From NCBI GenBank assembly GCA_013215275.1, contig JABSRF010000006.1, positions 1-46,711 of the forward strand: a stretch of DNA of 46,711 bases, in the 5' to 3' direction. Below the pieces are notes generated by a model. The model was given only the letters and a program-made list of their open reading frames with translations, made no database searches and was not told the origin of the DNA. Of this stretch, positions 30,101-39,206 are shown in pieces. Position 1 is the stretch's first letter. Each line of letters opens with the position of its first letter. A program made the translations under genes and the position numbers. The stretch is from Oligoflexales bacterium. Lineage in GTDB: Bacteria; Bdellovibrionota_B; Oligoflexia; Oligoflexales; Bog-1112.

Positions 30101-30238
30101 GTCTCCTACAAAAAATCCAGGATCATTAGGATCTTGCTGAGGATCTTCTTGCTGTTCAGTGGTTGAGCAAGCTAAGAAAAAACTTGCCAAAAGGATAAAT
30201 GTCAGCATGAATTCAAAGGTGTGTGGTTTGGTCCGCAT
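27113..30238 (-). CDS. pilQ: Type IV pilus secretin PilQ with extensive Asn/Asp/Glu/Tyr-rich low-complexity regions
   Basis: AMIN-like region, STN-like PISMNFKGANLKEVIRTFSSENGVNFIFP, and secretin domain (VKVDTRIVEVLKNDNLQLGINW, GGVYTTEYTHEYSGVPFLSSIPILGVFFRRKTNQESKRELIIMVTPTVI). Confidence 0.93.
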   Translation of the reverse strand: MRTKPHTFEFMLTFILLASFFLACSTTEQQEDPQQDPNDPGFFVGDSNLGSPEEGEGSNEGYDDEGYEGQEDYGEQGEYDQGNSDQYSNQYSEDSEQSDYDEEGNNFFEDSSGDQFNYNQGYGNQNSDQNANAQIPPLEEEYNPLPENSDYAPEEQMEESVAEEVLYNVLWWLGLDFRESESMVKVEMVTIGKPIYKFSQSQNPAGQPELTIKFLETKMRKKLKRPIDASEFLSPVAYIRTKYHSEDDSTDVIITLRDAVKPELFSHDGNILLNFKIPDRYFGNNEVGQTPGGEVEVLGDADITPVLLAGSIGPDGYDPVGVSDGLDSYVDDTGENQDNFGNEEYNDNNSNFDNNNNQTGESDFDQYNDFSQDGYSVENDSNDNDYDDNNNNENDENYDNENYDDENYNAMNKTLWREYDIKSLSLFAVAQDDFENNYAEGDYYDNEPYEGQNGQDGGDDVFNNSDGNQFDNGLDQNNQAENEDINTSNLDNENSNNLFDNQGADGEDYENYDNVDLSGEETEGQDQAVEARSQALQPISMNFKGANLKEVIRTFSSENGVNFIFPQDVGGEKVDLSFTNVPWDQALQAVLETHSLGLSKLDGDVIRIDRLSTLDKEKKELEKVRESASRLIPTKVLIVRLSYANAADVVKVVTSMLESYKHDKRTRVEADARTNSVIVEAIPTALSKIKALINRVDLQTPQVKVDTRIVEVLKNDNLQLGINWAMPMRTDQSRGLGLGNLVFPNQMYSAFSVDTGIEPASLSNRSAIDLHFGSIGNLFELDIRLRMAEQQNQVRSLQNNSIVVLDNEKAETKVGQIIYQPIPVGNGEDRLTDVEYALKLTVTPHITADGAVQMDIEVENSSAIASNKAIPDKNTRVIKTKLLRENGQTAVIGGVYTTEYTHEYSGVPFLSSIPILGVFFRRKTNQESKRELIIMVTPTVINSDRSLSETSSFENNVGNNAGGSEYNNFGDNYGQSDNFGSANNAGGDNYYGNQGAEGENGAEGNYEQGEQGYNDAESYEQGEDEGEAADEYEQGQGEEYY

Positions 30239-30263
30239 GAAAGATTCCTTTTACTTTTATCTA

Positions 30264-31142
30264 TCAGTTTACCCGTGGGACATTGACTCCAGGTGGTAGC
30301 TTTTTCTCTAAATCCTCAATAATTTTATTACCATTAGGGATGGGTACGTTTTTTGGCTTTTCAGGTATGAACGGCTTTTCAGGTAGGTCCTCGTCGGCCT
30401 CTCTTTCCTCTTGCTTAATTTGATCTGTAGCCGCATCAAAAAATTGGTCAACGCGGTTTTGTTCTTGATCTGTCGTATCTAAGAAATCCTGACCGTCGTA
30501 ATTGGTATTTCCATCTTGAGGCTTTCTTCTTGATTTGATGACGATGATTTCTTCCTCTTCGGGAAATTCATCTCCAAGATATAGGTCTCGATCGCTAAAC
30601 TGCCTGGTGCCATCAGGGGCAAGCGTAAACTCCCTGATTTTTACCATATCAGGCTCTATCGCAATGATTTTTCCACCCCGGTTGCCAGCATGATCTCCCA
30701 CTGCGACCACAACACCCTCATCTCCACTCGAGGTCAATAAGGCCTTTCGTGCATTATTTTCTAGGGTCCAAATACCAACGACGCGCAATTCATCCAAGCG
30801 GTACTTTTGCAGGACACTTACGATGGGAATTTCAAGCTGTGCTATGTGACTGGAAAGTAAGGGTGGGATAAATGGATCTGGTTTACCAAGTGACGCATAG
30901 GTGTACTCATCCGTAATCGATACGATATTCTTAATATTAACATCTCTAGTGACCTCTCTTCCTAAATCCCCTCCCCGAGCTTTAGAGTAGCTTTCCCAGT
31001 AGCCATCGCCTTCGTAAGAGTTCAAATTAGCTGTTTTTTGAGGGGCTGAGGTTTCCGTCGTTGGCTTTTTCACCTCATTAACCTGAGCGATCAACGAAGT
31101 CGTCACAAAATATAATAGGCATGTGAGTAAAGCTGTGTGCAT
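30264..31142 (-). CDS. pilP: Type IV pilus assembly protein PilP
   Basis: Position in pilMNOPQ. PDPFIPPL...LRVVGIWTLENNARKALLTSSGDEGVVVAVGDHAGNRGGKIIAIEPDMVKIRE is PilP-like. Confidence 0.85.
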   Translation of the reverse strand: MHTALLTCLLYFVTTSLIAQVNEVKKPTTETSAPQKTANLNSYEGDGYWESYSKARGGDLGREVTRDVNIKNIVSITDEYTYASLGKPDPFIPPLLSSHIAQLEIPIVSVLQKYRLDELRVVGIWTLENNARKALLTSSGDEGVVVAVGDHAGNRGGKIIAIEPDMVKIREFTLAPDGTRQFSDRDLYLGDEFPEEEEIIVIKSRRKPQDGNTNYDGQDFLDTTDQEQNRVDQFFDAATDQIKQEEREADEDLPEKPFIPEKPKNVPIPNGNKIIEDLEKKLPPGVNVPRVN

Positions 31143-31167
31143 AGTGGTCCTAACGATTAGCTATGGG

Positions 31168-31899
31168 CTATTTTTTCTTTTTTCCTTTTCCTTTTTTTGA
31201 TTTAGCTTGAGAGGCAGCTTCGATCGCAAGCTCCTCTCTGCGACTTAAGGTTCTGAATATGACCATGTCTGCAGTGCCCATAATCTTAGCATTCTCTCTT
31301 CTAGCCCTTTGAATGGCTTCTCTTTGTAAGTCCTTGTCCTTTATCGAGCCTGCAGCTTTTTCGGAGATGCTTTTTTCAATGTCTTTGGCTAACGATAGCT
31401 CAATATTTTTTATGTGAACTAACAAATCAAGGTGAACAACACGGTCAAAAAATGTAGCGATCTGCACATAAGTCCCAATAATCTGTAGTGATATTGGTAA
31501 CTCTACATACTTAAACACACCCCCAGCTGGAGCACCTTGTCCTGGTTGAAATAGGTTTAGATCGACTCCTACATCTTGGGCAATCATAGCAGTTTTTTGC
31601 AAAATTTTTCCCATCACGAATTCATCTGGTAGCTTCTTACTTGCTTTCGAAAGCTCTCCTTCCTTCAGGGCAAGTTTTTCTTCTAGCTTGGGAAGGTTTG
31701 CTTTTTGTTCCCTTGCTTTTTGAAACTTCGCTCTCGCAGCATTGCGGGTGTTGATCGCTCGGTCTAAGTCCTCCTGAAGGATCGGCCCCTCTTCAATGTA
31801 GGTACAGCTTCCAGGGACAGCTCCAATTATGATGATAATCAGGAGCTTCTTAACGATAGACATCTGTCTATAAGAAACTTTTATCGATTCAATATCCAT
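31168..31899 (-). CDS. pilO: Type IV pilus assembly protein PilO
   Basis: N-terminal TM, coiled coil, and VELPISLQIIGTYVQIATFFDRVVHLDLLVHIKNIELS. Confidence 0.87.
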   Translation of the reverse strand: MDIESIKVSYRQMSIVKKLLIIIIIGAVPGSCTYIEEGPILQEDLDRAINTRNAARAKFQKAREQKANLPKLEEKLALKEGELSKASKKLPDEFVMGKILQKTAMIAQDVGVDLNLFQPGQGAPAGGVFKYVELPISLQIIGTYVQIATFFDRVVHLDLLVHIKNIELSLAKDIEKSISEKAAGSIKDKDLQREAIQRARRENAKIMGTADMVIFRTLSRREELAIEAASQAKSKKGKGKKKK

Positions 31900-31916
31900 G
31901 ATCTATCATTGACCTT

Positions 31917-32663
31917 CTAATTCTCTGCGGGTACTGGGTTGTTGGATGCTCGCTCTTTATATTGAATGCTTACCTCGAACTTGGGGAATTTTGTCATTTC
32001 AGGGAAGTAAGTCGAACTCGTATCGCTTGCCCCTTTTGTTGTTTCTGTTAATTTTTGATCTTGTGTTGCTGCAAATGCTTTGTACTCTTTGTCATTTCGA
32101 CGTACTTGCTGTTTAGCCTGAGCATTGGCAATCGACACCCTTCCTAGGTAAGCAGCAGAAAAGAAAACCTGAGTTCTAAGGTCATTGGCATCAACTTCTT
32201 GCAGCCTTGTTGCTAGTAATGCAGACATAAACTCTGCGACTAGTAAGTTGTCGAATGAACGTCCGGTTAACCTAATGATGCTGTGATCAGACTCATCTTT
32301 CAAGTAGGTAAACCATAGGCCTTCTGGTTTTAAGTTTTGTAGATGCTCTAAGAGGATGATTGGTTTGTATCTTGATATTTTTGAAACGGTGATTTGTTTC
32401 AGGGAGTTTAGTTTTTTGTTGAGTTGCTCCACCTCTTTTGTGAGTTGGTCAGATCTCTCTAGATCTGGCTTGAGCCTGCGATAACTTCTCTCAAAATCTT
32501 TCCTCTCATCGTTCACACTCACGATCTCATCTTGTACCTGACCTAAGTAGAAATCCACTGCAGCGTAGCCACCGAAACCTATTAAAACAAGGAGAATTAA
32601 GTCTGGTAAAAACCAAAGTTTATTTTCTCGCTCTTCAATTGGTGACAGGTTAATATTAATCAA
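31917..32663 (-). CDS. pilN: Type IV pilus assembly protein PilN
   Basis: N-terminal ININLSPIEERE followed by TM and coiled coil; position between pilM and pilO. Confidence 0.87.
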   Translation of the reverse strand: MININLSPIEERENKLWFLPDLILLVLIGFGGYAAVDFYLGQVQDEIVSVNDERKDFERSYRRLKPDLERSDQLTKEVEQLNKKLNSLKQITVSKISRYKPIILLEHLQNLKPEGLWFTYLKDESDHSIIRLTGRSFDNLLVAEFMSALLATRLQEVDANDLRTQVFFSAAYLGRVSIANAQAKQQVRRNDKEYKAFAATQDQKLTETTKGASDTSSTYFPEMTKFPKFEVSIQYKERASNNPVPAEN

Positions 32664-32690
32664 AACATTTTTGCCTTATTGCTGCTTTCT

Positions 32691-33752
32691 TTAGACATTG
32701 TCTTCTACATCCCTCAAAGAGAGGCCTACGCCGATTCCGTAAAGGTGACCTTGGCTGAGGATACTCTCCATAGGAAATTTTCTGGGTATATCAATTTTAT
32801 GAAATGGATTAATGATATTCACAGGGATATTCATAGCTGACGCTATTGCTGAGTCTAGTCCGATGGTCCTAGATGCTCCCCCTGTAAGGAAAATTGCTGA
32901 CAGCGCAGTGAAGTCGAGGGGGGCTTCCCCACTTTGAAAAAAGAAGTCGGTTGTGACCTGAATTTCGGAAACTAGCTGTTTGTTTACCTGGGCTATCACA
33001 TTCTGCACATCCGGTGTAATCGATGCCCCACCCTCACTTGCAGCAATTTTAACGGCCTCAGCATTTTCAGGTGCGATGTTGAGTGCTGTCGAAAGGGCCT
33101 TTGTATAATTGTTTCCAGCAATCGCGATGTCACGAGTATAGAGGTGTTGCCCATTACCGATTAAGGAAACTTGGGCTGAAGATGCACCAATGTTTGTAAG
33201 TGCTATGAGCCCTTGAATCATTCCGAAGTTATATTCAAACATGTTGAAGGTAGCGAATACGTCGCATTCAATCACGGCTATTTTTAAGCCAACAGACTTT
33301 GCCACTGATATATGTTGATCGATGATATCTCGTTTAGCACCTATTAGCACGACGGAGCGATCTTGTTGATTGGGGTTTGGGTCTAAAATATGCCAATCGA
33401 AATGCAAGTCATCAATATCATGCTGAAAATGCTGTTCTGCCTCTGCCTCGATCATGTCAGCAAGTTCGGCTTCATCTTTGTTGGGGAAGTTCACTTTCTT
33501 AACGATGACAGAGTTGCCACCTAAGGACAGGCATGCCCTTCTGCGCATCGTGCTTAAACGCAAGCGTTTTACAAGCCTTTTCAAAGCTTGTTGTGCTGTG
33601 GGGATATCGGAAATAAACCCCTCATTTATCACCCCTTCGGGGACCAGCTCGATACCAACACTTCTCAGTTTCTTTTGATGCCCCCCAGAAAGCTCAACAA
33701 TCTTAATTGCAGAGGAGCCGATATCGACAGCAATGGGTGGTAATTTAAACAT
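32691..33752 (-). CDS. pilM: Type IV pilus assembly protein PilM
   Basis: IAVDIGSSAIKIVELSG, actin-like fold, PNKDEAELADMIEAEAEQHFQHDIDDLHFDWHIL, FLTGGASRTIGL. Confidence 0.93.
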   Translation of the reverse strand: MFKLPPIAVDIGSSAIKIVELSGGHQKKLRSVGIELVPEGVINEGFISDIPTAQQALKRLVKRLRLSTMRRRACLSLGGNSVIVKKVNFPNKDEAELADMIEAEAEQHFQHDIDDLHFDWHILDPNPNQQDRSVVLIGAKRDIIDQHISVAKSVGLKIAVIECDVFATFNMFEYNFGMIQGLIALTNIGASSAQVSLIGNGQHLYTRDIAIAGNNYTKALSTALNIAPENAEAVKIAASEGGASITPDVQNVIAQVNKQLVSEIQVTTDFFFQSGEAPLDFTALSAIFLTGGASRTIGLDSAIASAMNIPVNIINPFHKIDIPRKFPMESILSQGHLYGIGVGLSLRDVEDNV

Positions 33753-33953
33753 ATGAGACCAACATATTGAAGTTTATATACTGGAGTACGCACACCTAGA
33801 GAATCTAGCCTTATTGTTTCATCTGTGGAATTATGAAGCAATATATTCTAGGGGGTAAAAGCTGCCTACGTGGCATGACTTTAGTTATCGGGATAAAGTC
33901 TAGTAAAACAGCCTGTCAGTGGATTGAAGTTGGGTAAAAAATGCAGGCTACCT

Positions 33954-36368
33954 TCAAAGTTTCCAAGGATACTCTAGAGGTGAGCGTTCATGCATCATTT
34001 GGTAGATAGTATGAACGATATCATCAACGTTTGGCTTAGAAAAATAATCTCCATCAGAGCCATATGCAGCTCTGTGATCTTTTGCACTCAAAGTTCTAGG
34101 AGGTGCATCAAGGTACTCATAGGCACCCTGGGTCTCAAGCACTTGTTGCATCATGAATGCACTGCTTCCTCCTGGAACGTCTTCGTCTAAAAACAATACA
34201 GCGTTTGTTTTCTCCAATGATTTTTTGATGTCATGTGACAGGTCGAAGGGGAGTAAGGTTTGAACATCAATAAGCTCCACGGAAATTCCGAATGCTTTGA
34301 GTTTCTTTATGGCATGCATCGCAATTCTGACATTTGCCCCATAGGTAACTAGGCTCACATCGGTCCCAGGGCTAAGGACCTCAACCTTACCGAGCGGCAA
34401 AGCATACTCTCCGATATTGCTAGGGCACCTCTCTTTGACACGGTAACCATTAAGCACTTCAATCACTAAAGCTGGATCGTCCTGCTGGAGTAAGGTTTGG
34501 TACATTCCAGCTGCTTGAACACAGTTTCTTGGAACGCAAACATGCACTCCCCTAATGGACCCAAGGATCATTCCAATGGGAGAGCCGGTGTGCCAAATTC
34601 CCTCAAGCCTATGGCCTTTGGTTCGGATGATAACCGGAGCCGATTGGGTTCCGGCTGAGCGATAGTGGAGGGTAGCTAGGTCATCGCTCATGCCCTGAAG
34701 TGCATAGATTAAGTAATCAAGGTACTGGATATCAACGATGGGCCTTAACCCTCTCATAGCGGCTCCAAGACCTTGACCAAATATGGTTGCCTCTCTGATG
34801 CCTGTGTCTGAAATTTGAGATTCACCAAACTTTGCATGAAGCCCTTCGAACTCTAAATTTACGCCTCCGAGAACTCCTACATCCTCTCCAATGATGAAAC
34901 ACTCTGGTCTATGAGCTAGGGTGTAATCAAAGTATTTTTGGATGACTTGCCTACCATCAATATTAATACTCTCAGAATCGTAACTGGGCTCAATAGTTTG
35001 GCTTTTTTGGGAGATCCCCCTTTTTTCGTTCCAAAGATGATCGCTATATAAGGATTGATTCGACTTTTTGTATTCTTGATAAGCTGAAATGAGTGGAGCG
35101 GTATGTTCGGAGTGCTCATTTCTGAGGAGTAGCACTGCATCTGATAAAGCAGATTGAATCTGCTTTCGTAGGGGAAAGGATACCTTTCCTAGCTCGGATG
35201 TAACCTTATCTAGCTCAGGAATAGGGCAATTTTGCTTTACCTTTTCAATTATATTAAGAGCAGAATTTCTCTCTTTTTGGAGAGGTTTGTAAAAATCCTT
35301 CCATGCAGCCTCTTTTAAAGACTCAACTTCTTTGATAGCCTCTTCCTCTAATGTTGCAAGCTCTTCCTCAGTACAGACCTCCATTTGAATCATCCACTGC
35401 TTCATATGGGTAAGGCAGTCGAAGGTTTCTTCATATTGGAGCCTTTCTGCAGATTTATAACGCTCATGGCTACCACTTGTTGAATGTCCCTGAGGCTGGG
35501 TCATTTGGGTGACATGGATAACACATGGTGTGTGGTTAACCCTACAGTCCTCTATTGCCTTCGCGTAGGTCTCAAGAAGGCTAGGGTAATCAAAGCCTGA
35601 ACATTGGTATAGAGAAATGCCTGGAACCTCGGCCTCATTAGCAAACCCTGCAAGAACCTTCGATAGGTCACCTTTAGTGGTTTGGTATTGGTTAGGAACG
35701 GAAATACCGTATCCATCGTCCCAAATAGATAATGCCATGGGCACCTGAAGCACTCCTGCAGCGTTAAGGCTCTCCCAGAATAATCCCTCGCTTGTGGACG
35801 CATTCCCAATGGTTCCGAATGCAACTTCATTTCCTTTGTGAGAGAAGTTGCTTGCTCTTGTCCAAGTTTTGACGACATCCGAAGAACGGTAAAGCTTTGA
35901 GGCGTAAGCTAAGCCCAAGAGCCTAGCCATCTGCCCCCCAGTGGGAGAGATATCCGCAGAAGAATTCTTAATTTTTGTTTGATCGATCCAAGCACCCTTA
36001 TCATCTATGTAGGTTGTAGCAAAATGACTGTTCATCTGCCTTCCTGCTGAGGCAGGGTCATTTTGAGAGGATGCGTCCGCATACAGTTGAGCGAAGAACT
36101 GTTTAATCGTACACTGCTCTATTGCGAACATGAAGGTTTGGTCACGATAGTATCCAGAACGCCAGTCACCTGGCTTAAAAGCTCTAGCCATGGCAAGCTG
36201 AGCGACTTCTTTTCCATCACCAAAAATGCCAAACTTTGCTTTTCCTCCAAGTACTTCCTTTCTTCCAACTAAGCTTGCTTGTCTGCTTAAGAAGCCGATT
36301 CGGTAATCTTTTACGATTTCTTCGTTCGGGAGCGGAAGAGGGGTCAGAGGAACCGTATTATTTTGCAT
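33954..36368 (-). CDS. Fused alpha/beta E1 component of a 2-oxo acid dehydrogenase
   Basis: N-terminal E1-alpha-like half and C-terminal transketolase-like E1-beta half (FIIGEDVGVLGGVNLEFEGLHAKFGESQISDTGIREATIFGQGLGAAMRG) in one ORF. Confidence 0.88.
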   Translation of the reverse strand: MQNNTVPLTPLPLPNEEIVKDYRIGFLSRQASLVGRKEVLGGKAKFGIFGDGKEVAQLAMARAFKPGDWRSGYYRDQTFMFAIEQCTIKQFFAQLYADASSQNDPASAGRQMNSHFATTYIDDKGAWIDQTKIKNSSADISPTGGQMARLLGLAYASKLYRSSDVVKTWTRASNFSHKGNEVAFGTIGNASTSEGLFWESLNAAGVLQVPMALSIWDDGYGISVPNQYQTTKGDLSKVLAGFANEAEVPGISLYQCSGFDYPSLLETYAKAIEDCRVNHTPCVIHVTQMTQPQGHSTSGSHERYKSAERLQYEETFDCLTHMKQWMIQMEVCTEEELATLEEEAIKEVESLKEAAWKDFYKPLQKERNSALNIIEKVKQNCPIPELDKVTSELGKVSFPLRKQIQSALSDAVLLLRNEHSEHTAPLISAYQEYKKSNQSLYSDHLWNEKRGISQKSQTIEPSYDSESINIDGRQVIQKYFDYTLAHRPECFIIGEDVGVLGGVNLEFEGLHAKFGESQISDTGIREATIFGQGLGAAMRGLRPIVDIQYLDYLIYALQGMSDDLATLHYRSAGTQSAPVIIRTKGHRLEGIWHTGSPIGMILGSIRGVHVCVPRNCVQAAGMYQTLLQQDDPALVIEVLNGYRVKERCPSNIGEYALPLGKVEVLSPGTDVSLVTYGANVRIAMHAIKKLKAFGISVELIDVQTLLPFDLSHDIKKSLEKTNAVLFLDEDVPGGSSAFMMQQVLETQGAYEYLDAPPRTLSAKDHRAAYGSDGDYFSKPNVDDIVHTIYQMMHERSPLEYPWKL

Positions 36369-36676
36369 TTTTTAACCTCATTGGATGTGAGTGCTCGCCT
36401 TAATTAGCCATTCTCCACCAAAAGCATGCAAAACACTTGTGCTATCCTGATGGAGGCTAAACATGTTAGATGAGTCACGAGTGGGTCACCTAAACCCTCC
36501 TAGTTTCACCTGGGTATCGGAAGGTAATTGTTATAATTTAGAACCCTCTCGGAGTCTTTGCTCTAAGCCAGGGTTAATATAACACTGGTTTTCCTCTAGA
36601 GAAAAGGAGTGCGAGAGAAATCAACTTGGTAAGCCGAGGGAGCTTGGGCATTCGCTAAAGGATTATTTTTTATTCA

Positions 36677-39151
36677 TTAATCTTCAAAGTATACTACCGT
36701 AACGCCATCACCACCACAATACCTATCACCAGCTTGGTGTTTAAGGTCATAAGGCCCATCTTGGTTTAGTGCGTTGCGTATGCCTTGCTTAAGCGAATCA
36801 GTGCCATGACCATGGACCAAAATCACTTGCTTTTCTCCTCTGAGAACAGCTGCATCAATAAATCGCCATACTTTTTCAAGGGCATCATCGAGCATGCAAC
36901 CTCTTAAATCTATGGTGTTAGTGCTTGTTTGAAAGATTAATTCTGGTTCTTTTGAGCTGCCCTGAGCTTGGGCCCTCTTCTTTTTGAGGTGACTCTTCTG
37001 GGTGGGGTTTTTGGAGGATGAGGGTTTTTTACCAGAAATCTTTCTAAGATCTTTAAATTCTGCTTTTAGGCTTAATAAGCCTGCTTCGACTTCTACCTTC
37101 TCGTTTTGATTGGGGTTAATCTTAACGACCCTACCTTGTTGGCCTAGGGGCACAATGAAGACTTGGTCTCCAATATTGAGTTCGTCAAATGCAACCACCT
37201 TACCTGGGAGCTTGAGGGTTTTTTGATGCTGATTTAAGTCACCAATGGTGCGTTGGTAGGTTTCTATCTCTGCTTTTGCACGTTTTTTCTGAGCTGCTAG
37301 CTCATCTACTTGTTTGTCGACACCAGAGCTTGGAGCTCCCGATCTTAATTGTTTCAGCTCTAGCTTCATGTCCTTACTGGTGGATTCAAATCGATCTCTG
37401 ATGCTAGCGAGCTCTTTGTCGTATTTAACTTTTAGGCTTTTTGCAGCATTTTGTCTGGTTTCTTCGATGAGCTTCACCTCGTGGTTCCAGCGGGCTTTAG
37501 CTGCATCTGCCTCATCCATGGCAAGGTCATATTTTTCTTTAGTTTTCTGGGTGTCTTCCCGGGCTTTCATCAGTTGGGTGATCGCTTCGTCCAAGTCGGA
37601 TACAGAGCTGCCACGCAGCTCCGTAGACCGCTCGATGACCTCCTTAGGGACTCCGATCTGTTGAGCTAACTCTAGTCCGTAGCTTTGACCGGGTATGTCA
37701 AGTATTAGCTTGTAGGTAGGCTTAAAGTTACTGAGAGAATATTCCATAGATGCATTTCGGAATTTTTTGTTTTTGAGTGCAAGCCCTTTAAGGTTGTCGT
37801 AGTGAGTGGTGACCAATAAGGTGGTTTTTCTATCGACGAGCCGTTCAATAATCGCTTGAGCAATTGCAGCTCCTGTAGCAGGCTCCGTACCGACTGCTAA
37901 TTCATCTAGGAGGACCAGGTCACAAGGGCCAGCCTGGTTAATGATAGGCATTAAACCTTGTATGTGACCGGAAAATGTGGACAGGTTTGCAGTTAAAGAC
38001 TGTGAATCACCCATCTCAATATAGAGGTTTTCAAACAAAAACAATTCCGACTCTTCCTCTGCAGGGATCAGTAGGCCAGTCTTTGCCATGAGCAGGATCA
38101 TCCCAAGGGTTTTTAAGACGACGGTCTTACCGCCAGCATTAGGACCCGAAATAATGAGTGCACTCTGTTCCTGGCTTAATTCAATATGGTTAGGAACTGG
38201 AGGATGTCCCTGAGGGCCTGTGATCAGGGGGTGCCTTGCTTTTATGAGGTTCACCTTAGCGCTACTGCTTAGGTGAATGGGCTTGGCACCTAAGTCGAAA
38301 GCTAAGCGAGCTTCAGCAGTGAGCTGATCAAGGAGGATAAGCTGCTCGTAGTTGCTGATGAAAACCTCGGCGTTTACCGCGACACTCTGGGTTAAACTTT
38401 TGAGAATACGGAGCATTTCCAGCTTTTCTGAAAGCTCTAGATCTTGGCGCGATTGATTGAGAGTCGCAATAGCAAGCGGCTCAATATAAAGCGTCTGACC
38501 GCTATCTGAGGTGTCGATGATATTTCCTGATACCCTGCCGCGGCCATCAAGCTTAATGGGGATCACATACCTTTCAGCGCGGATCGTATAAAAATCATCC
38601 TGGATGTACAATTCCCAGCTTTGGTCATGTAACAAGGACTTTAACTTCTGCTCAATCCTTCTTCCTAGGTTGCTTTTCTGCTTACGAATGCTTGCAAGCT
38701 CGTTAGAAGCGGTATCGAGGAGTTTCCCATCTTTATCAATGGCTTTTTCAATTGATTTCTGTATTGCATGAAGTGGCTGGAGAGCGCTTTTAAAACTAGC
38801 CAAGGTGGAACACCGCGGAGCAAAGTCGTTTGCAAATTGGTGAACCCTAGCCACAGCCTGAAGCAGGTCGAGAAGCTCTCGCAAGTCGGTGCCTTCAAGT
38901 ATTTGGCCGACTTCAGCGGATTTGACAAAAGATCTTATCGGGCGAAGCTCGCCAATAGGAGCCAGGTAGCACTGGGCGAAAAGTTCTTTTAATGGGCTGA
39001 CCAAAGCCCAGCGCGCTAAAATTTGTTCTCGTTCTAGGTTAGGGGTGTATTGTTTTGTATTTTCAAGGCCTTCCTGAGTTTGGCATAGGTTGGCCAATTT
39101 TTCGATGAGGAGGTTCCAGTCTAGTTTATTATAAATTGAATCTTGGTTCAT
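36677..39151 (-). CDS. mutS2: MutS2 with C-terminal Smr domain
   Basis: Walker A ISGPNAGGKTVVLKTLGM, LVLLDELAVGTEPATGAAIAQAI, Smr segment TIDLRGCMLDDAL...VILVHGHGTDSLKQGIR. Confidence 0.94.
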   Translation of the reverse strand: MNQDSIYNKLDWNLLIEKLANLCQTQEGLENTKQYTPNLEREQILARWALVSPLKELFAQCYLAPIGELRPIRSFVKSAEVGQILEGTDLRELLDLLQAVARVHQFANDFAPRCSTLASFKSALQPLHAIQKSIEKAIDKDGKLLDTASNELASIRKQKSNLGRRIEQKLKSLLHDQSWELYIQDDFYTIRAERYVIPIKLDGRGRVSGNIIDTSDSGQTLYIEPLAIATLNQSRQDLELSEKLEMLRILKSLTQSVAVNAEVFISNYEQLILLDQLTAEARLAFDLGAKPIHLSSSAKVNLIKARHPLITGPQGHPPVPNHIELSQEQSALIISGPNAGGKTVVLKTLGMILLMAKTGLLIPAEEESELFLFENLYIEMGDSQSLTANLSTFSGHIQGLMPIINQAGPCDLVLLDELAVGTEPATGAAIAQAIIERLVDRKTTLLVTTHYDNLKGLALKNKKFRNASMEYSLSNFKPTYKLILDIPGQSYGLELAQQIGVPKEVIERSTELRGSSVSDLDEAITQLMKAREDTQKTKEKYDLAMDEADAAKARWNHEVKLIEETRQNAAKSLKVKYDKELASIRDRFESTSKDMKLELKQLRSGAPSSGVDKQVDELAAQKKRAKAEIETYQRTIGDLNQHQKTLKLPGKVVAFDELNIGDQVFIVPLGQQGRVVKINPNQNEKVEVEAGLLSLKAEFKDLRKISGKKPSSSKNPTQKSHLKKKRAQAQGSSKEPELIFQTSTNTIDLRGCMLDDALEKVWRFIDAAVLRGEKQVILVHGHGTDSLKQGIRNALNQDGPYDLKHQAGDRYCGGDGVTVVYFED

Positions 39152-39206
39152 ATACTTGGCATCTCTTCGTTGGTTTCGTTACCTTCATGAGTATCCCTGT
39201 TTTTAA

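Noticed and set aside
33954-36368. Fused E1 alpha/beta as a novel fusion
   Set aside because: Such fused E1 proteins are known in several bacterial groups; annotated but not reported as novel.
36677-39151. MutS2 with Smr nuclease domain as unusual
   Set aside because: This is the standard MutS2 architecture.
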